Of a DNA stretch of 64,000 nucleotides, positions 48,615 to 56,972 are shown piece after piece (the stretch's first letter is position 1; each line of letters starts with the position of its first letter). Made by a program: the position numbers and the translations under genes. The notes beneath the pieces were generated by a model. That model was given only the letters and a program-made list of their open reading frames with translations. It was not told where the DNA came from and ran no database searches. Origin of the DNA: DATLRC01 sp035534895 (GTDB lineage Bacteria > Patescibacteriota > Saccharimonadia > Saccharimonadales > UBA4665). The stretch is from the NCBI GenBank assembly GCA_035534895.1, contig DATLRC010000021.1, forward strand, positions 124,001 through 188,000, in the 5' to 3' direction.

Positions 48615-50795
48615 ATGGGACAGGTTATTATTGTTGCTAATCGACTACCCCTCAGCCTTAGAAAAGTTAAGGATAGATTAGAATTCTACCCTAGTACGGG
48701 TGGACTGGCTACCGGCCTGTCGTCATTCGTTTCGAAAAGACAAAACCGTTGGGTTGGCTGGCCAGGAATGGCCAGTGAAGATTTAACAGAATCCGAAAAA
48801 CGTTGGGTAGTAACCGAATTAGATAAACATAACTGTTCTCCGGTATTCTTAAGTCGTAGACAAATAGATCAATTTTATAACGGCTATAGTAACCAGATAT
48901 TGTGGCCACTATTTCACGGCTTACCGCTCAAACTAGACCAGGCTGTTGGTTACTGGAAAAGTTATCGCTCTGTGAACAAACTCTTTGCCGAAGCAGTCTT
49001 GGCCTTGACGCACTCAGGACAGACTATTTGGGTACACGATTATCATCTTTTACTGTTACCCCAGATGCTGCGAGCAGAAAGACCAAATGATCATATTGGC
49101 TTTTTTCAACATATTCCCTTTCCTTCAATCAAAGGGTTCAACCAACTTTCCGAAAACAAAAAAATACTGCGCGGTATATTGGGCGCCGATCTAGTCGGAT
49201 TTCATACCGTAGCTTACGCTAATAACTTTTTAGATGCTTGTCAACAATTAAAAGACGTTGTGGTAGCTCCTGGTCAGGTGCTGCTAGCCGCAAGGGTTGT
49301 TAAAGTCACCGATTTTCCAATGGGTATTGATTACAATAAATTTGTCCAGGCTAGTAGTTCTCCGGTTGTTAAAAAACTTGCCAGAGAATATAAGGCCAAA
49401 TATGGTAAGCGTAAAATTATCCTAACAGTTGATAGATTAGACCCAACTAAAGGCTTGGTTCAGCGACTGGAAGCCTACAAAGAATTTTTAAACTCAAACC
49501 CAGTTTTTCATGGTCGACTAGTTATGGCCATGTTAGCGGTGCCATCACGGACCGATCTCCTGGAATATCAGATTTTAAAAACTAATGTCGAGAAACTTGT
49601 TGCTAAGATCAATCATCGATTTGGCTCAACGACTTGGCAACCAATTGATTACATGTATGCTTCTCTGCCGTTTGAGGAAGTTGCAGCACTCTACAAAGTA
49701 GCAGATATTGCCTTTATTGCCCCACTAATGGATGGCATGAACCTTGTGGCTAAAGAATTCATGGCCAGTAAAACTAATAAAAAAGGTATTTTAATCTTGA
49801 GCCAAACTGCTGGGGCTGCTCAAGAACTAACCGAAGCTCTACTAGTAAATCCACTGCGCCGTTCCTCTCTAGTGGCAGGCCTAAATAAAGCTCTAAATAT
49901 GTCTCCTCAAGAATTGAAGCAGCGGGCTTCAACAATGCAACAACAATTGGCTGCTTCTACGGTTCACAAGTGGGCTGCCAATTTTGTGGGCACCCTTAAC
50001 CAACCAGTCACAGTTGGTCATCGGCAAACACGCCTTTTAAAGAGCAGGACCTTAGAGCAGTTAATAACAACCTACCGCCTAGCCCAGCATCGCCTACTGT
50101 TATTTGATTACGACGGAGTGCTCTCCCCATTTTTCACACAGCCCCAACACGCTAGTCCCCCACTTCATTTAAGCCTTTTGCTTGGAGAATTAGCTGCTCA
50201 AGAGAGCAATGAAGTAATCCTCATCAGTGGTAGATCAAAATCCGATTTAGAAACATGGTTTGGAGATTTAAATATCTCTTTAGTAGCTGAACATGGAGCA
50301 TTTGTACGTAAAATTGGTGCTCAAAAATGGCAGTCGATTGTTCCGGTTAACCATAGCTGGCAGTCAGCCGTGCTACCTATACTTGAATTCTATGCCGCTA
50401 AAACACCGGGTGCTTCTGTCGAAGTTAAAGATAGTGCTCTAGTTTGGCATTACCGGGCTGCATCGGCCTACTTTGCTCAAAAATATCTTGTCATTTTAAA
50501 GAGGCTTTTAAGGTCCTTGTCCAAACAATACGGTCTGACAATTTATAGCGGACACAAGATACTAGAGATTAGGCAAAAAGGCATAAATAAAGGTTCCGCA
50601 ATTACTCTCTGGACTCAAAAAAATAATGATTTTGTGTTAGCAATTGGCGACGACTACACCGATGAGGACATGTTTATGAAATTACCGTTAACTGCTCATA
50701 CTATAAAAGTTGGGCGCGGCAGTACTGCTGCTAAATATAGACTGCCGTCTGTTAATGAAGTTTTTGATCTGCTGCGAAGGCTTTGTTTAAAGTAA
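48615..50795 (+). CDS. otsAB: Fused trehalose-6-phosphate synthase/phosphatase (OtsA-OtsB)
   Basis: The 726-aa protein joins both trehalose steps. Residues 1-470 are a GT20 synthase: FYNGYSNQILWPLFHGLP, VHDYHLLLLPQMLR, VDRLDPTKGLVQR and LMDGMNLVAKEFMA. Residues 490-726 are a HAD trehalose-6-phosphatase: LLFDYDGVLSPF with the nucleophile Asp, LISGRSKSDLETWF, VAEHGAFVR and GDDYTDEDMF. Both catalytic sets look intact. The product would be trehalose as osmoprotectant or cell-wall precursor. It overlaps mutM by 9 nt, tail to tail. Confidence 0.95.
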   Translation: MGQVIIVANRLPLSLRKVKDRLEFYPSTGGLATGLSSFVSKRQNRWVGWPGMASEDLTESEKRWVVTELDKHNCSPVFLSRRQIDQFYNGYSNQILWPLFHGLPLKLDQAVGYWKSYRSVNKLFAEAVLALTHSGQTIWVHDYHLLLLPQMLRAERPNDHIGFFQHIPFPSIKGFNQLSENKKILRGILGADLVGFHTVAYANNFLDACQQLKDVVVAPGQVLLAARVVKVTDFPMGIDYNKFVQASSSPVVKKLAREYKAKYGKRKIILTVDRLDPTKGLVQRLEAYKEFLNSNPVFHGRLVMAMLAVPSRTDLLEYQILKTNVEKLVAKINHRFGSTTWQPIDYMYASLPFEEVAALYKVADIAFIAPLMDGMNLVAKEFMASKTNKKGILILSQTAGAAQELTEALLVNPLRRSSLVAGLNKALNMSPQELKQRASTMQQQLAASTVHKWAANFVGTLNQPVTVGHRQTRLLKSRTLEQLITTYRLAQHRLLLFDYDGVLSPFFTQPQHASPPLHLSLLLGELAAQESNEVILISGRSKSDLETWFGDLNISLVAEHGAFVRKIGAQKWQSIVPVNHSWQSAVLPILEFYAAKTPGASVEVKDSALVWHYRAASAYFAQKYLVILKRLLRSLSKQYGLTIYSGHKILEIRQKGINKGSAITLWTQKNNDFVLAIGDDYTDEDMFMKLPLTAHTIKVGRGSTAAKYRLPSVNEVFDLLRRLCLK

Positions 50796-51665
50796 CGACT
50801 GTTTTTGACAAACTGGGCAGAGGTGTGTCCCACGGCCACCAAGACGGATTTTAATAATCACCCCGCCACATCTTGGGCAGTTCTGGCCACTGCGCCGAAA
50901 AACCTTGGCAAAAACTAAATAACCGCCTTTTTTACCCTCAGCATTAACATAGTTACGATCCGTTGATCCACCCTTTCTGATACTCAATCGCAATATGGCT
51001 CTTAGTGATTTATGCAGCTGCTTAATGTGGTAGTCACTGAGCTGGTCAACAAGTGTCTTTGGATGAATTTTTGCTGACCACAGACTTTCGTCTGCATAAA
51101 TATTGCCGACTCCGGCAATAACTGTCTGGTCAATCAGGGCAACTTTGATTGGGCTACGCTTTCGTCGCTCAAGACAGCGTTTCATCTCTTGCCAACTAAA
51201 ATCTACAGCTAGGGGTTCTGGTCCCAACTTTTTAAAAAAATCGAGTTCTCCTACTTCACGCGTTGGTAAAAGTTTTAACCAACCAAATTTACGTTGATCA
51301 TTAAAAAATAATTTGCTACTGTCCGAAAATTCAAAAATAACTCGGGTCGATTTATCAGGCAAATTACCGATCAGTGAATCGCTAGGATGACCTGCCCCAA
51401 AACGTACATTGTGGCCTCGGAAGACCAACTGGCCAGTCATTTTAAGGTGGATGACTAACGAGTAATGACTACTTAGATCTATCAATATTAGTTTTGCACG
51501 TCGACTAACAGATACGATTTCGGAACCGAGCAAATGGCGTTGTCTGTCCTGGTCGACCAATGGAAACGATTTTGCCCAGACTAATTGAACATCAGTAATT
51601 ATTTTGCCAACTAATAGCCTAGCCAAGCCCCTGCTAACTGTCTCGACTTCTGGCAACTCCGGCAT
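50787..51665 (-). CDS. mutM: Formamidopyrimidine-DNA glycosylase
   Basis: MutM removes oxidised purines. The N-terminus MPELPEVETVSRGL carries the catalytic Pro2-Glu3. The helix-two-turn-helix segment (QTVIAGVGNIYADESLW) and the C-terminal zinc finger (NCPRCGGVIIKI then HLCPVCQ) with four Cys are complete. Length 292 aa is normal to slightly long. This zinc finger is intact, unlike the one in DnaG. Confidence 0.97.
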   Translation of the reverse strand: MPELPEVETVSRGLARLLVGKIITDVQLVWAKSFPLVDQDRQRHLLGSEIVSVSRRAKLILIDLSSHYSLVIHLKMTGQLVFRGHNVRFGAGHPSDSLIGNLPDKSTRVIFEFSDSSKLFFNDQRKFGWLKLLPTREVGELDFFKKLGPEPLAVDFSWQEMKRCLERRKRSPIKVALIDQTVIAGVGNIYADESLWSAKIHPKTLVDQLSDYHIKQLHKSLRAILRLSIRKGGSTDRNYVNAEGKKGGYLVFAKVFRRSGQNCPRCGGVIIKIRLGGRGTHLCPVCQKQSLL

Positions 51666-51710
51666 TTACCTTAACAGTATAACAAAAATATTCTATTGAC
51701 CTCTGGAGTT

Positions 51711-52109
51711 TTAGGATATTTTACCGCTCTTTTCAAACATCTCTATGTCGGCTGCTAACTCATAAAAGGCTTGTTGCTGGTGTTCAATGGTTAAATCACG
51801 CTCTCGTTGGTCGGGATCAAAGTATTGGCCAAGCATTTGGGCAGCCTCAGCAGCCTGCCACCCTTCGGCATTTGCGAAAGTCATAATATGTTTAAGCCCA
51901 TTCACAATCAGATCAGCCTCTGGCCCGATGAACTGTTCTAATTCGGGCATCGTTTGATGTCCAATTATCCGTTCTAAAAAGAGATTTGCTTTATTGACCA
52001 ATGCCTCCTCACTAGAGTAAGCATGAATAATGCGGCCTACCATAAACACTTCTGCACTATCCTGACAAATAAGGCCCGTTAACCCTTGGTTGTTTTCAAT
52101 ACGACGCAT
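51711..52109 (-). CDS. Hypothetical soluble protein
   Basis: The 132-aa protein is acidic and helical, with LVNKANLFLERIIGHQTMPE and AEAAQMLGQYFDPDQRERDL. No signal peptide or membrane helix. I recognise no family. The ATG at 52109 is used; the frame upstream opens only with TTG. Confidence 0.6.
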   Translation of the reverse strand: MRRIENNQGLTGLICQDSAEVFMVGRIIHAYSSEEALVNKANLFLERIIGHQTMPELEQFIGPEADLIVNGLKHIMTFANAEGWQAAEAAQMLGQYFDPDQRERDLTIEHQQQAFYELAADIEMFEKSGKIS

Positions 52110-52247
52110 ATAGGTCAATTGTTTCTATTTTTATAAGCACATTAGCCACTATATGCCTAGTGATGGACCTGTCAATAACCTCCTTGACTATGACCCCAGA
52201 AAGTTGTGATTAATATCATCTCCTAGGACACATGCCGATTGGTCATC

Positions 52248-52253
52248 TATACT
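52248..52253 (+). promoter_or_regulatory. -10 before the small DciA-like gene
   Basis: TATACT lies 6 nt before the ATG at 52260. A weak AGGACA sits 17 nt upstream. Leaderless mRNA predicted. Confidence 0.5.
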
Positions 52254-52259
52254 TAAGAG

Positions 52260-52496
52260 ATGGATTCTTTAAATGACATACTAAGCCGTAAAAATTTTGA
52301 TTTACCGCCGGCAATAACAGCTATCAAGGAATATATCCGGCAGCAATTCCAAGAAGAAGTTGAAGTTTTGATAGGCGAAAACGACATAATAATTTGTACT
52401 AAGAGTGCCGCTTTGGCAGGCAGTTTACGATTACGCACTCCTGTGATCAAAAAACTAGCCGCAACAGATAAACGGTTAAGCTTCAGGATTGGCTAA
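52260..52496 (+). CDS. Small DUF721/DciA-like protein
   Basis: The 78-aa protein resembles the DUF721 core found in DciA helicase loaders: an amphipathic first half (DLPPAITAIKEYIRQQF), a beta strand VEVLIGENDIIICTKSAALA and the ending RLRTPVIKKLAATDKRLSF. The match is by pattern only and the protein is short. Convergent overlap with the HAD gene is 21 nt. Confidence 0.5.
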   Translation: MDSLNDILSRKNFDLPPAITAIKEYIRQQFQEEVEVLIGENDIIICTKSAALAGSLRLRTPVIKKLAATDKRLSFRIG

Positions 52497-53057
52497 TAGT
52501 TTCTCAAGATCAGCCTTGGCTTGGCTAAAATCTCGATACAAAATTGCTTTCATGCCAGCTGCTTTTGCGCCCTCGCAGTGCCGAGGCTGGTCATCAAGTA
52601 AAATAACTTCTGAGGGTAGAGCACCGAGCCGTTCGGCAATTTGATGATAGGCTTCGGGGTGTGGTTTTAGATGTCCTGTTTCATAAGATAAGGCTATTTC
52701 ATCAAACATTTTCAGCTGAGCAGTTTCAAATATCGTTTCTAGCCAGTTGTCACCTGCGTTAGAGAGCATGCCGATCTTATATTTGCCCTTTAGATGATTG
52801 CCAATATATTCAAGCAGTGGCCGATTGGGAACATTGTCATCCAGTCTGGCCCTTACTTCTTGAGACGGTACACCAGATAGCTGTGCAATGTCATCAATGA
52901 AAATATCGTAACTGTAGCGACCTCTGTCCAGCCGATGCAATAACTGATTGGCTTTGTCGAGCTTTTGAGGCTGGTTAGCAAAATATTGATTACGAAAAGC
53001 AATCCAACCCTCTGTTGTCAGCACTCCGAAGCAATCGAAAACAATTGCCTTTGTCAT
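52476..53057 (-). CDS. HAD-superfamily phosphatase (IA)
   Basis: The 193-aa protein has the HAD motifs: AIVFDCFGVLT (motif 1 with nucleophile Asp; the usual second Asp is Phe, as in some subgroup members), IGMLSNAGDN (motif 2), KPHPEAYHQIAERLG (motif 3 Lys) and VILLDDQPRHCEGAKAAGM (motif 4). A helical cap lies between motifs 1 and 2. Substrate cannot be predicted. Because the acid/base Asp is missing, phosphatase activity is uncertain. Confidence 0.85.
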   Translation of the reverse strand: MTKAIVFDCFGVLTTEGWIAFRNQYFANQPQKLDKANQLLHRLDRGRYSYDIFIDDIAQLSGVPSQEVRARLDDNVPNRPLLEYIGNHLKGKYKIGMLSNAGDNWLETIFETAQLKMFDEIALSYETGHLKPHPEAYHQIAERLGALPSEVILLDDQPRHCEGAKAAGMKAILYRDFSQAKADLEKLLANPEA

Positions 53058-53095
53058 GCCTTGAATTATATAGGGCGTTTCAATTGGGACGAAAC

Positions 53096-53647
53096 TTATA
53101 GATTAATGTCGGCTGTCAATTGATCATAAGATGGCACCTGAGCTTCGAAAATCTGGACCACTTCTGAGGACTGACCCTTAAAGGTAGCCGCACCGCCGCA
53201 TGATGTTGACCAAAAATGCTCGATTTTTTTGCCGTCGGCATTGACGATTTCGAAGATATAGCGATCGCCTAGAGGACAATAACCGCGTTCATCCTGTAAG
53301 GCTGGTGCTGTGTTCCCTTGGTTGTACTTAAGAAGCTGCAAGGCTTGGAGAAAGGCCCCATAAGCGTTCTCGGTCATTGGATAACTCTCCGTGCTCAGAA
53401 CGCTGCCATCATAGCCCGTCAAAATATTAAAAATTGTTTGATCACGACCAACAGTAATCTCTATTTGTCGGTGATCAGCTGGATCATTGAGTGGGCCGTC
53501 AATCGTTAAGCGTGTCTCGGTGGTGCTGTTGGCATAGGATGTAACGGGTACTTGAGCCAAGGGTTTGTGATTACCGCCACTTATAATCAATACTATAACC
53601 AATAGTATGAGTCCAATGGCAACTAAAATACCAAAAAAATAACGCAT
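53096..53647 (-). CDS. Membrane-anchored hypothetical protein
   Basis: One N-terminal transmembrane helix (about residues 4-25) is followed by an outer domain of about 150 residues with two Cys (GYCPLGDR and WSTSCGG) that may pair. The pattern TRLTIDGPLNDPADHRQIEI suggests a beta-sandwich. I recognise no named family. Confidence 0.6.
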   Translation of the reverse strand: MRYFFGILVAIGLILLVIVLIISGGNHKPLAQVPVTSYANSTTETRLTIDGPLNDPADHRQIEITVGRDQTIFNILTGYDGSVLSTESYPMTENAYGAFLQALQLLKYNQGNTAPALQDERGYCPLGDRYIFEIVNADGKKIEHFWSTSCGGAATFKGQSSEVVQIFEAQVPSYDQLTADINL

Positions 53648-53710
53648 TGCCTATTAAGCACCTCTTATCATAAGAAATATAGTATCACAAACTCTGAATT
53701 TTTGCAAACG

Positions 53711-53719
53711 TGAGATAAT
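53711..53719 (+). promoter_or_regulatory. Extended -10 before the 151-aa membrane protein gene
   Basis: TGaGATAAT ends at 53719, 6 nt before the ATG at 53726. Leaderless mRNA predicted. Confidence 0.5.
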
Positions 53720-53725
53720 AGATAT

Positions 53726-54181
53726 ATGAGTCTGCGTTATGAAACCGGCATCGCCACTCTAAGCCAGTTTGTTATTATGAGTGGCCTTAACTTAGTAAAT
53801 ACTGTTGCTTCAAGTATTTCCGGCTGCAGTAACGCCAGCGGTGATTGTGTCAGTAACATCTTGTTATCGCTAATTTATTTCTTACTGATTGCCCTTTGGT
53901 TTGGGCTTTTGTCAATCTTTGGCTATGCCGCCCAAGACCGACGTAGTCGTAAGCTTGCCCAGATATTAATTGCTGCCGAGGTTCTAGTGGCAACTGTATC
54001 TTTATTCGATGCCCGCCACTATCCCAATATCTTGGGGCTAATTACTAGTCTAATAGACTTTGGTTTAGCCATCTGGATAATAAGTCTGGCCTTTAGATTG
54101 GCCAGAGCCAACGGGGGTCGGGTGGTCACAACTAAGATGATACGGCGTAAGCGTCTGCCTAAAATAAAAACGCCGAGATAG
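53726..54181 (+). CDS. Hypothetical membrane protein, four predicted helices
   Basis: The 151-aa protein has four hydrophobic segments (about 8-30, 44-66, 78-95 and 100-124) and a strongly basic C-terminus (MIRRKRLPKIKTPR). Two Cys lie in the first outer loop (SGCSNASGDCVSN). No family recognised. It converges with polA. Confidence 0.6.
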   Translation: MSLRYETGIATLSQFVIMSGLNLVNTVASSISGCSNASGDCVSNILLSLIYFLLIALWFGLLSIFGYAAQDRRSRKLAQILIAAEVLVATVSLFDARHYPNILGLITSLIDFGLAIWIISLAFRLARANGGRVVTTKMIRRKRLPKIKTPR

Positions 54182-54243
54182 GGTTTCAATATTTAGCCCC
54201 TTGATGCCCAGTAAGGCTTATCGCTTGGAGGATATCCAGCCCC

Positions 54244-56898
54244 CTACAAAGCTCCCCAGTTTTGGCCAATACTAGTGTCAACTGTTAGCTTCACCGGCAA
54301 TTGATAGACATTTTCCATAGTATCCTTGAGTAATTTAGCGATCCGTTCAGCTACTTCTTCGGGACACTCAACCAGAATTGAGTCATGGACTTGAAGTAAC
54401 ATCTGGCAATCATTGTGCTGGGCTGATAGTTTGTCGGCAATCTGACTCATTGCAAGCTTCATAATATCGGCTGCTGTGCCCTGAAAGGGCATATTAACCG
54501 CTTGCCGTAGAGCAGCTTCCCTAACTACAAAATTAGAAGAGTGAATGTCTGGTGTTGGTCGACGACGTCCGAAGAGGGTTTCAACAAAGCCCTCACTACG
54601 AGCCTTGTCACGAATTGTTTCAATATATTCCAGTAGTTTGGGACGAACTTCAAAATACTTGGTAATAAAATTTTTGGCGGCTTCGTAGGTCATACCTGTT
54701 GCCGCAGCCAGGCCGTGGGGACTGAGGCCATACATCACACCAAAGTTTACAACTTTAGCATCACGTCGCATATTTTTTGTAACATCCTCGATTTGGCGAC
54801 CGTAGATTTCGGCAGCCGTTGCGGTATGGACATCAACATCATCGTTGAACTGATCGATCAACTGCTGGTCACCACACAGATAGGCAGCCAGGCGTAGTTC
54901 AAATTGTGAATAATCAGCACCGACTAGTTTCTTGCCCTTTGTGGCAATAAAAGCACTGCGAATATGGCGTCCTAGTTCAGTACGAATTGGGATGTTCTGA
55001 AGGTTCGGATCAGAGCTTGAAAGACGACCGGTTTGGGCAACCGTCAGACTAAAAGTAGTGTGCAGTCGAGACTGTTTATCGACTAATTTGGGCAAAGCAT
55101 CAACATAGGTGTTTTGGAGTTTGGCAACTTCCCTGTACTGGGACAATAAACCAATTATTGGGTGTAAACTGTGTAGCTTCTGAAGCTCACTAGCGGCTGT
55201 TGAATAGCCAGTTTTACCCTTTTTAATTCCTTGTGTCGATAGCTTTAGTTTGTCAAACAAAATTTCAGCTAGTTGGCTTGGACTATCAATATTAAATTCC
55301 TGGTCAGCATGACCAAAAATCTGTTGGCGTAAGTCAGAAAGACTGTCTTCGATCTTCTCCGAGAATTTCGTGAGGTACGGTCTATCGAGTTCTATGCCTG
55401 TGTGCTCCATCTGGGCTAGTACTGGTATAACCGGCCATTCAATAGTTTCGGCCAAAGTTAACAACTTAGGTAATTTTTGGAGCTGCTTGATTTGTAAATT
55501 ATGGAGTGCTTTTATAACACCCATAATCTCTGGACCTTTTTGGATTAATTCATCAAGGTCAAGTTCATCAAGCGATGAACCTTCATAATCTAGATCGGTT
55601 TGGGCCAGCTCAGTTAGAGTTCGCTCCCGCCGTAAGCTATTTATCAGAAAAGCACCGACTTGGACGTCATGGTCAACTTTTGGTAAGTCAAGACCGAGCT
55701 CGATAAACAATTCGAGGGTCGTTTTCAGATCATAGCCAATAATTGGAGGTAAGTTTTGGAGCTTGTTTCTTAAATCACTTGGATTCAATTTTGGCAAATC
55801 AAGCGTCAAGACATTTTGGCCATCAATGCTCATTATCAGAGCCTGGGGATGGGTTCCGTGCTTACCACCGCAACGACTGTGGACCCAAAGTTGTTTGGCG
55901 TCACCGATCTTGAGCAGCTCTAGTTTTGCAGACGAATCGATAATCGTATTGTTGCCTGTCCTAGAGCGCCGGCCACCTTGAGTGTCGACATGATTATCAA
56001 TTGCCACTTGCATAACTTCTGGTAATTGACGAATCAGGCTCCGAAATTCTAGTTTTTGGAGCAATTGTAAAATTTTTTCTGGCTGCATTTTACTACCGTC
56101 AACCTCTTTGAGATTAAGTTTAACCGGTGCGTCGGTCCAGATAGCTGCTAGTTTCTTGCTCAAGTATGCCAGATCCTTACCGGCTTCCAGTTTGAGTCGT
56201 AAACTATCACGAAGAAGTGGCAAATTATCATAGACATTGTCCAGGCTCTTATAATCTTTCAGTAGTTGAATAGCTGTTTTTTGACCGACACCCGGAACAC
56301 CAGGAATATTGTCTGAACTGTCCCCCTGCAGAGCTTTGAGATCCAAAAAAGCCGAGACTGGAATACCGTATTTAGCTTTGAAGCTTTCTGAGCTATACAA
56401 ATCAATATTTGATAGTCCTGTTTTTAAGACAAAAATTTTAGTTAGCGGCCCGATCAGTTGTAAGGCATCAAGATCAGACGTTACAAGTAAGCTTTCGATA
56501 CCCCGGCGTTCTGCCTGCAAGGCCAAGGTCCCCATAATGTCATCTGCTTCGTAATCGTCAAGTTCGTATAACGGCCAGCCAAAAGCCTTCAGCAATTGGT
56601 GCAAGATAGGAATTTGGTCATAGAAATCTGGAGGGGCCGGTTTACGGCCAGCCTTATATTCGGGATAAAGGACTAATCGTTTTCGAATATTGGTCTTCGG
56701 TTTATCCCAAGCCACAGCCACATAGTCTGGCTTCAGACGGCGAATGACTTCAAGGGCCATTGTAGCAAAGCCAAAAACGCCACCAGTAGCTGTTCCATCT
56801 TTTGTGCTCAGATTTGGTAAGGCATAGTAGCCGCGGTAAAAAACAGATTTGCCGTCAATGATTGCCAAACGCTTATGTTTAACCGATGTTTGTTCCAT
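54244..56898 (-). CDS. polA: DNA polymerase I
   Basis: The 884-aa protein has a 5'-3' exonuclease domain (about 8-300, with YEADDIMGTLA and LQGDSSDNIPGVPGVGQKTA), a 3'-5' exonuclease-like fold (about 330-490) and an A-family polymerase domain with motif A DYSQFELRLAAYL, motif B RRDAKVVNFGVMYG and motif C LLQVHDSILVE. The proofreading DxE and late DxxxD are not visible (ALIMSIDGQNVLTLDLP), so the middle domain is probably inactive. A TATACT -10 lies 6 nt before the ATG. Confidence 0.96.
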   Translation of the reverse strand: MEQTSVKHKRLAIIDGKSVFYRGYYALPNLSTKDGTATGGVFGFATMALEVIRRLKPDYVAVAWDKPKTNIRKRLVLYPEYKAGRKPAPPDFYDQIPILHQLLKAFGWPLYELDDYEADDIMGTLALQAERRGIESLLVTSDLDALQLIGPLTKIFVLKTGLSNIDLYSSESFKAKYGIPVSAFLDLKALQGDSSDNIPGVPGVGQKTAIQLLKDYKSLDNVYDNLPLLRDSLRLKLEAGKDLAYLSKKLAAIWTDAPVKLNLKEVDGSKMQPEKILQLLQKLEFRSLIRQLPEVMQVAIDNHVDTQGGRRSRTGNNTIIDSSAKLELLKIGDAKQLWVHSRCGGKHGTHPQALIMSIDGQNVLTLDLPKLNPSDLRNKLQNLPPIIGYDLKTTLELFIELGLDLPKVDHDVQVGAFLINSLRRERTLTELAQTDLDYEGSSLDELDLDELIQKGPEIMGVIKALHNLQIKQLQKLPKLLTLAETIEWPVIPVLAQMEHTGIELDRPYLTKFSEKIEDSLSDLRQQIFGHADQEFNIDSPSQLAEILFDKLKLSTQGIKKGKTGYSTAASELQKLHSLHPIIGLLSQYREVAKLQNTYVDALPKLVDKQSRLHTTFSLTVAQTGRLSSSDPNLQNIPIRTELGRHIRSAFIATKGKKLVGADYSQFELRLAAYLCGDQQLIDQFNDDVDVHTATAAEIYGRQIEDVTKNMRRDAKVVNFGVMYGLSPHGLAAATGMTYEAAKNFITKYFEVRPKLLEYIETIRDKARSEGFVETLFGRRRPTPDIHSSNFVVREAALRQAVNMPFQGTAADIMKLAMSQIADKLSAQHNDCQMLLQVHDSILVECPEEVAERIAKLLKDTMENVYQLPVKLTVDTSIGQNWGAL

Positions 56899-56904
56899 GC
56901 TAAC

Positions 56905-56910
56905 AGTATA
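56905..56910 (-). promoter_or_regulatory. -10 of polA
   Basis: TATACT on the minus strand lies 6 nt before the polA ATG at 56898. No -35 stands out. Divergent from the P-type ATPase promoter, about 50 nt away. Confidence 0.55.
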
Positions 56911-56958
56911 CCCTGATCTGGTAAAGCAATAATATCTGTCGTTTGGCTGTCTGGTCGG

Positions 56959-56964
56959 TATAAT
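56959..56964 (+). promoter_or_regulatory. -10 of the P-type ATPase gene
   Basis: TATAAT lies 8 nt before the ATG at 56973. An out-of-frame ATG lies between them. The leader would be about 2 nt. Confidence 0.55.
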
Positions 56965-56972
56965 GCTTATGT

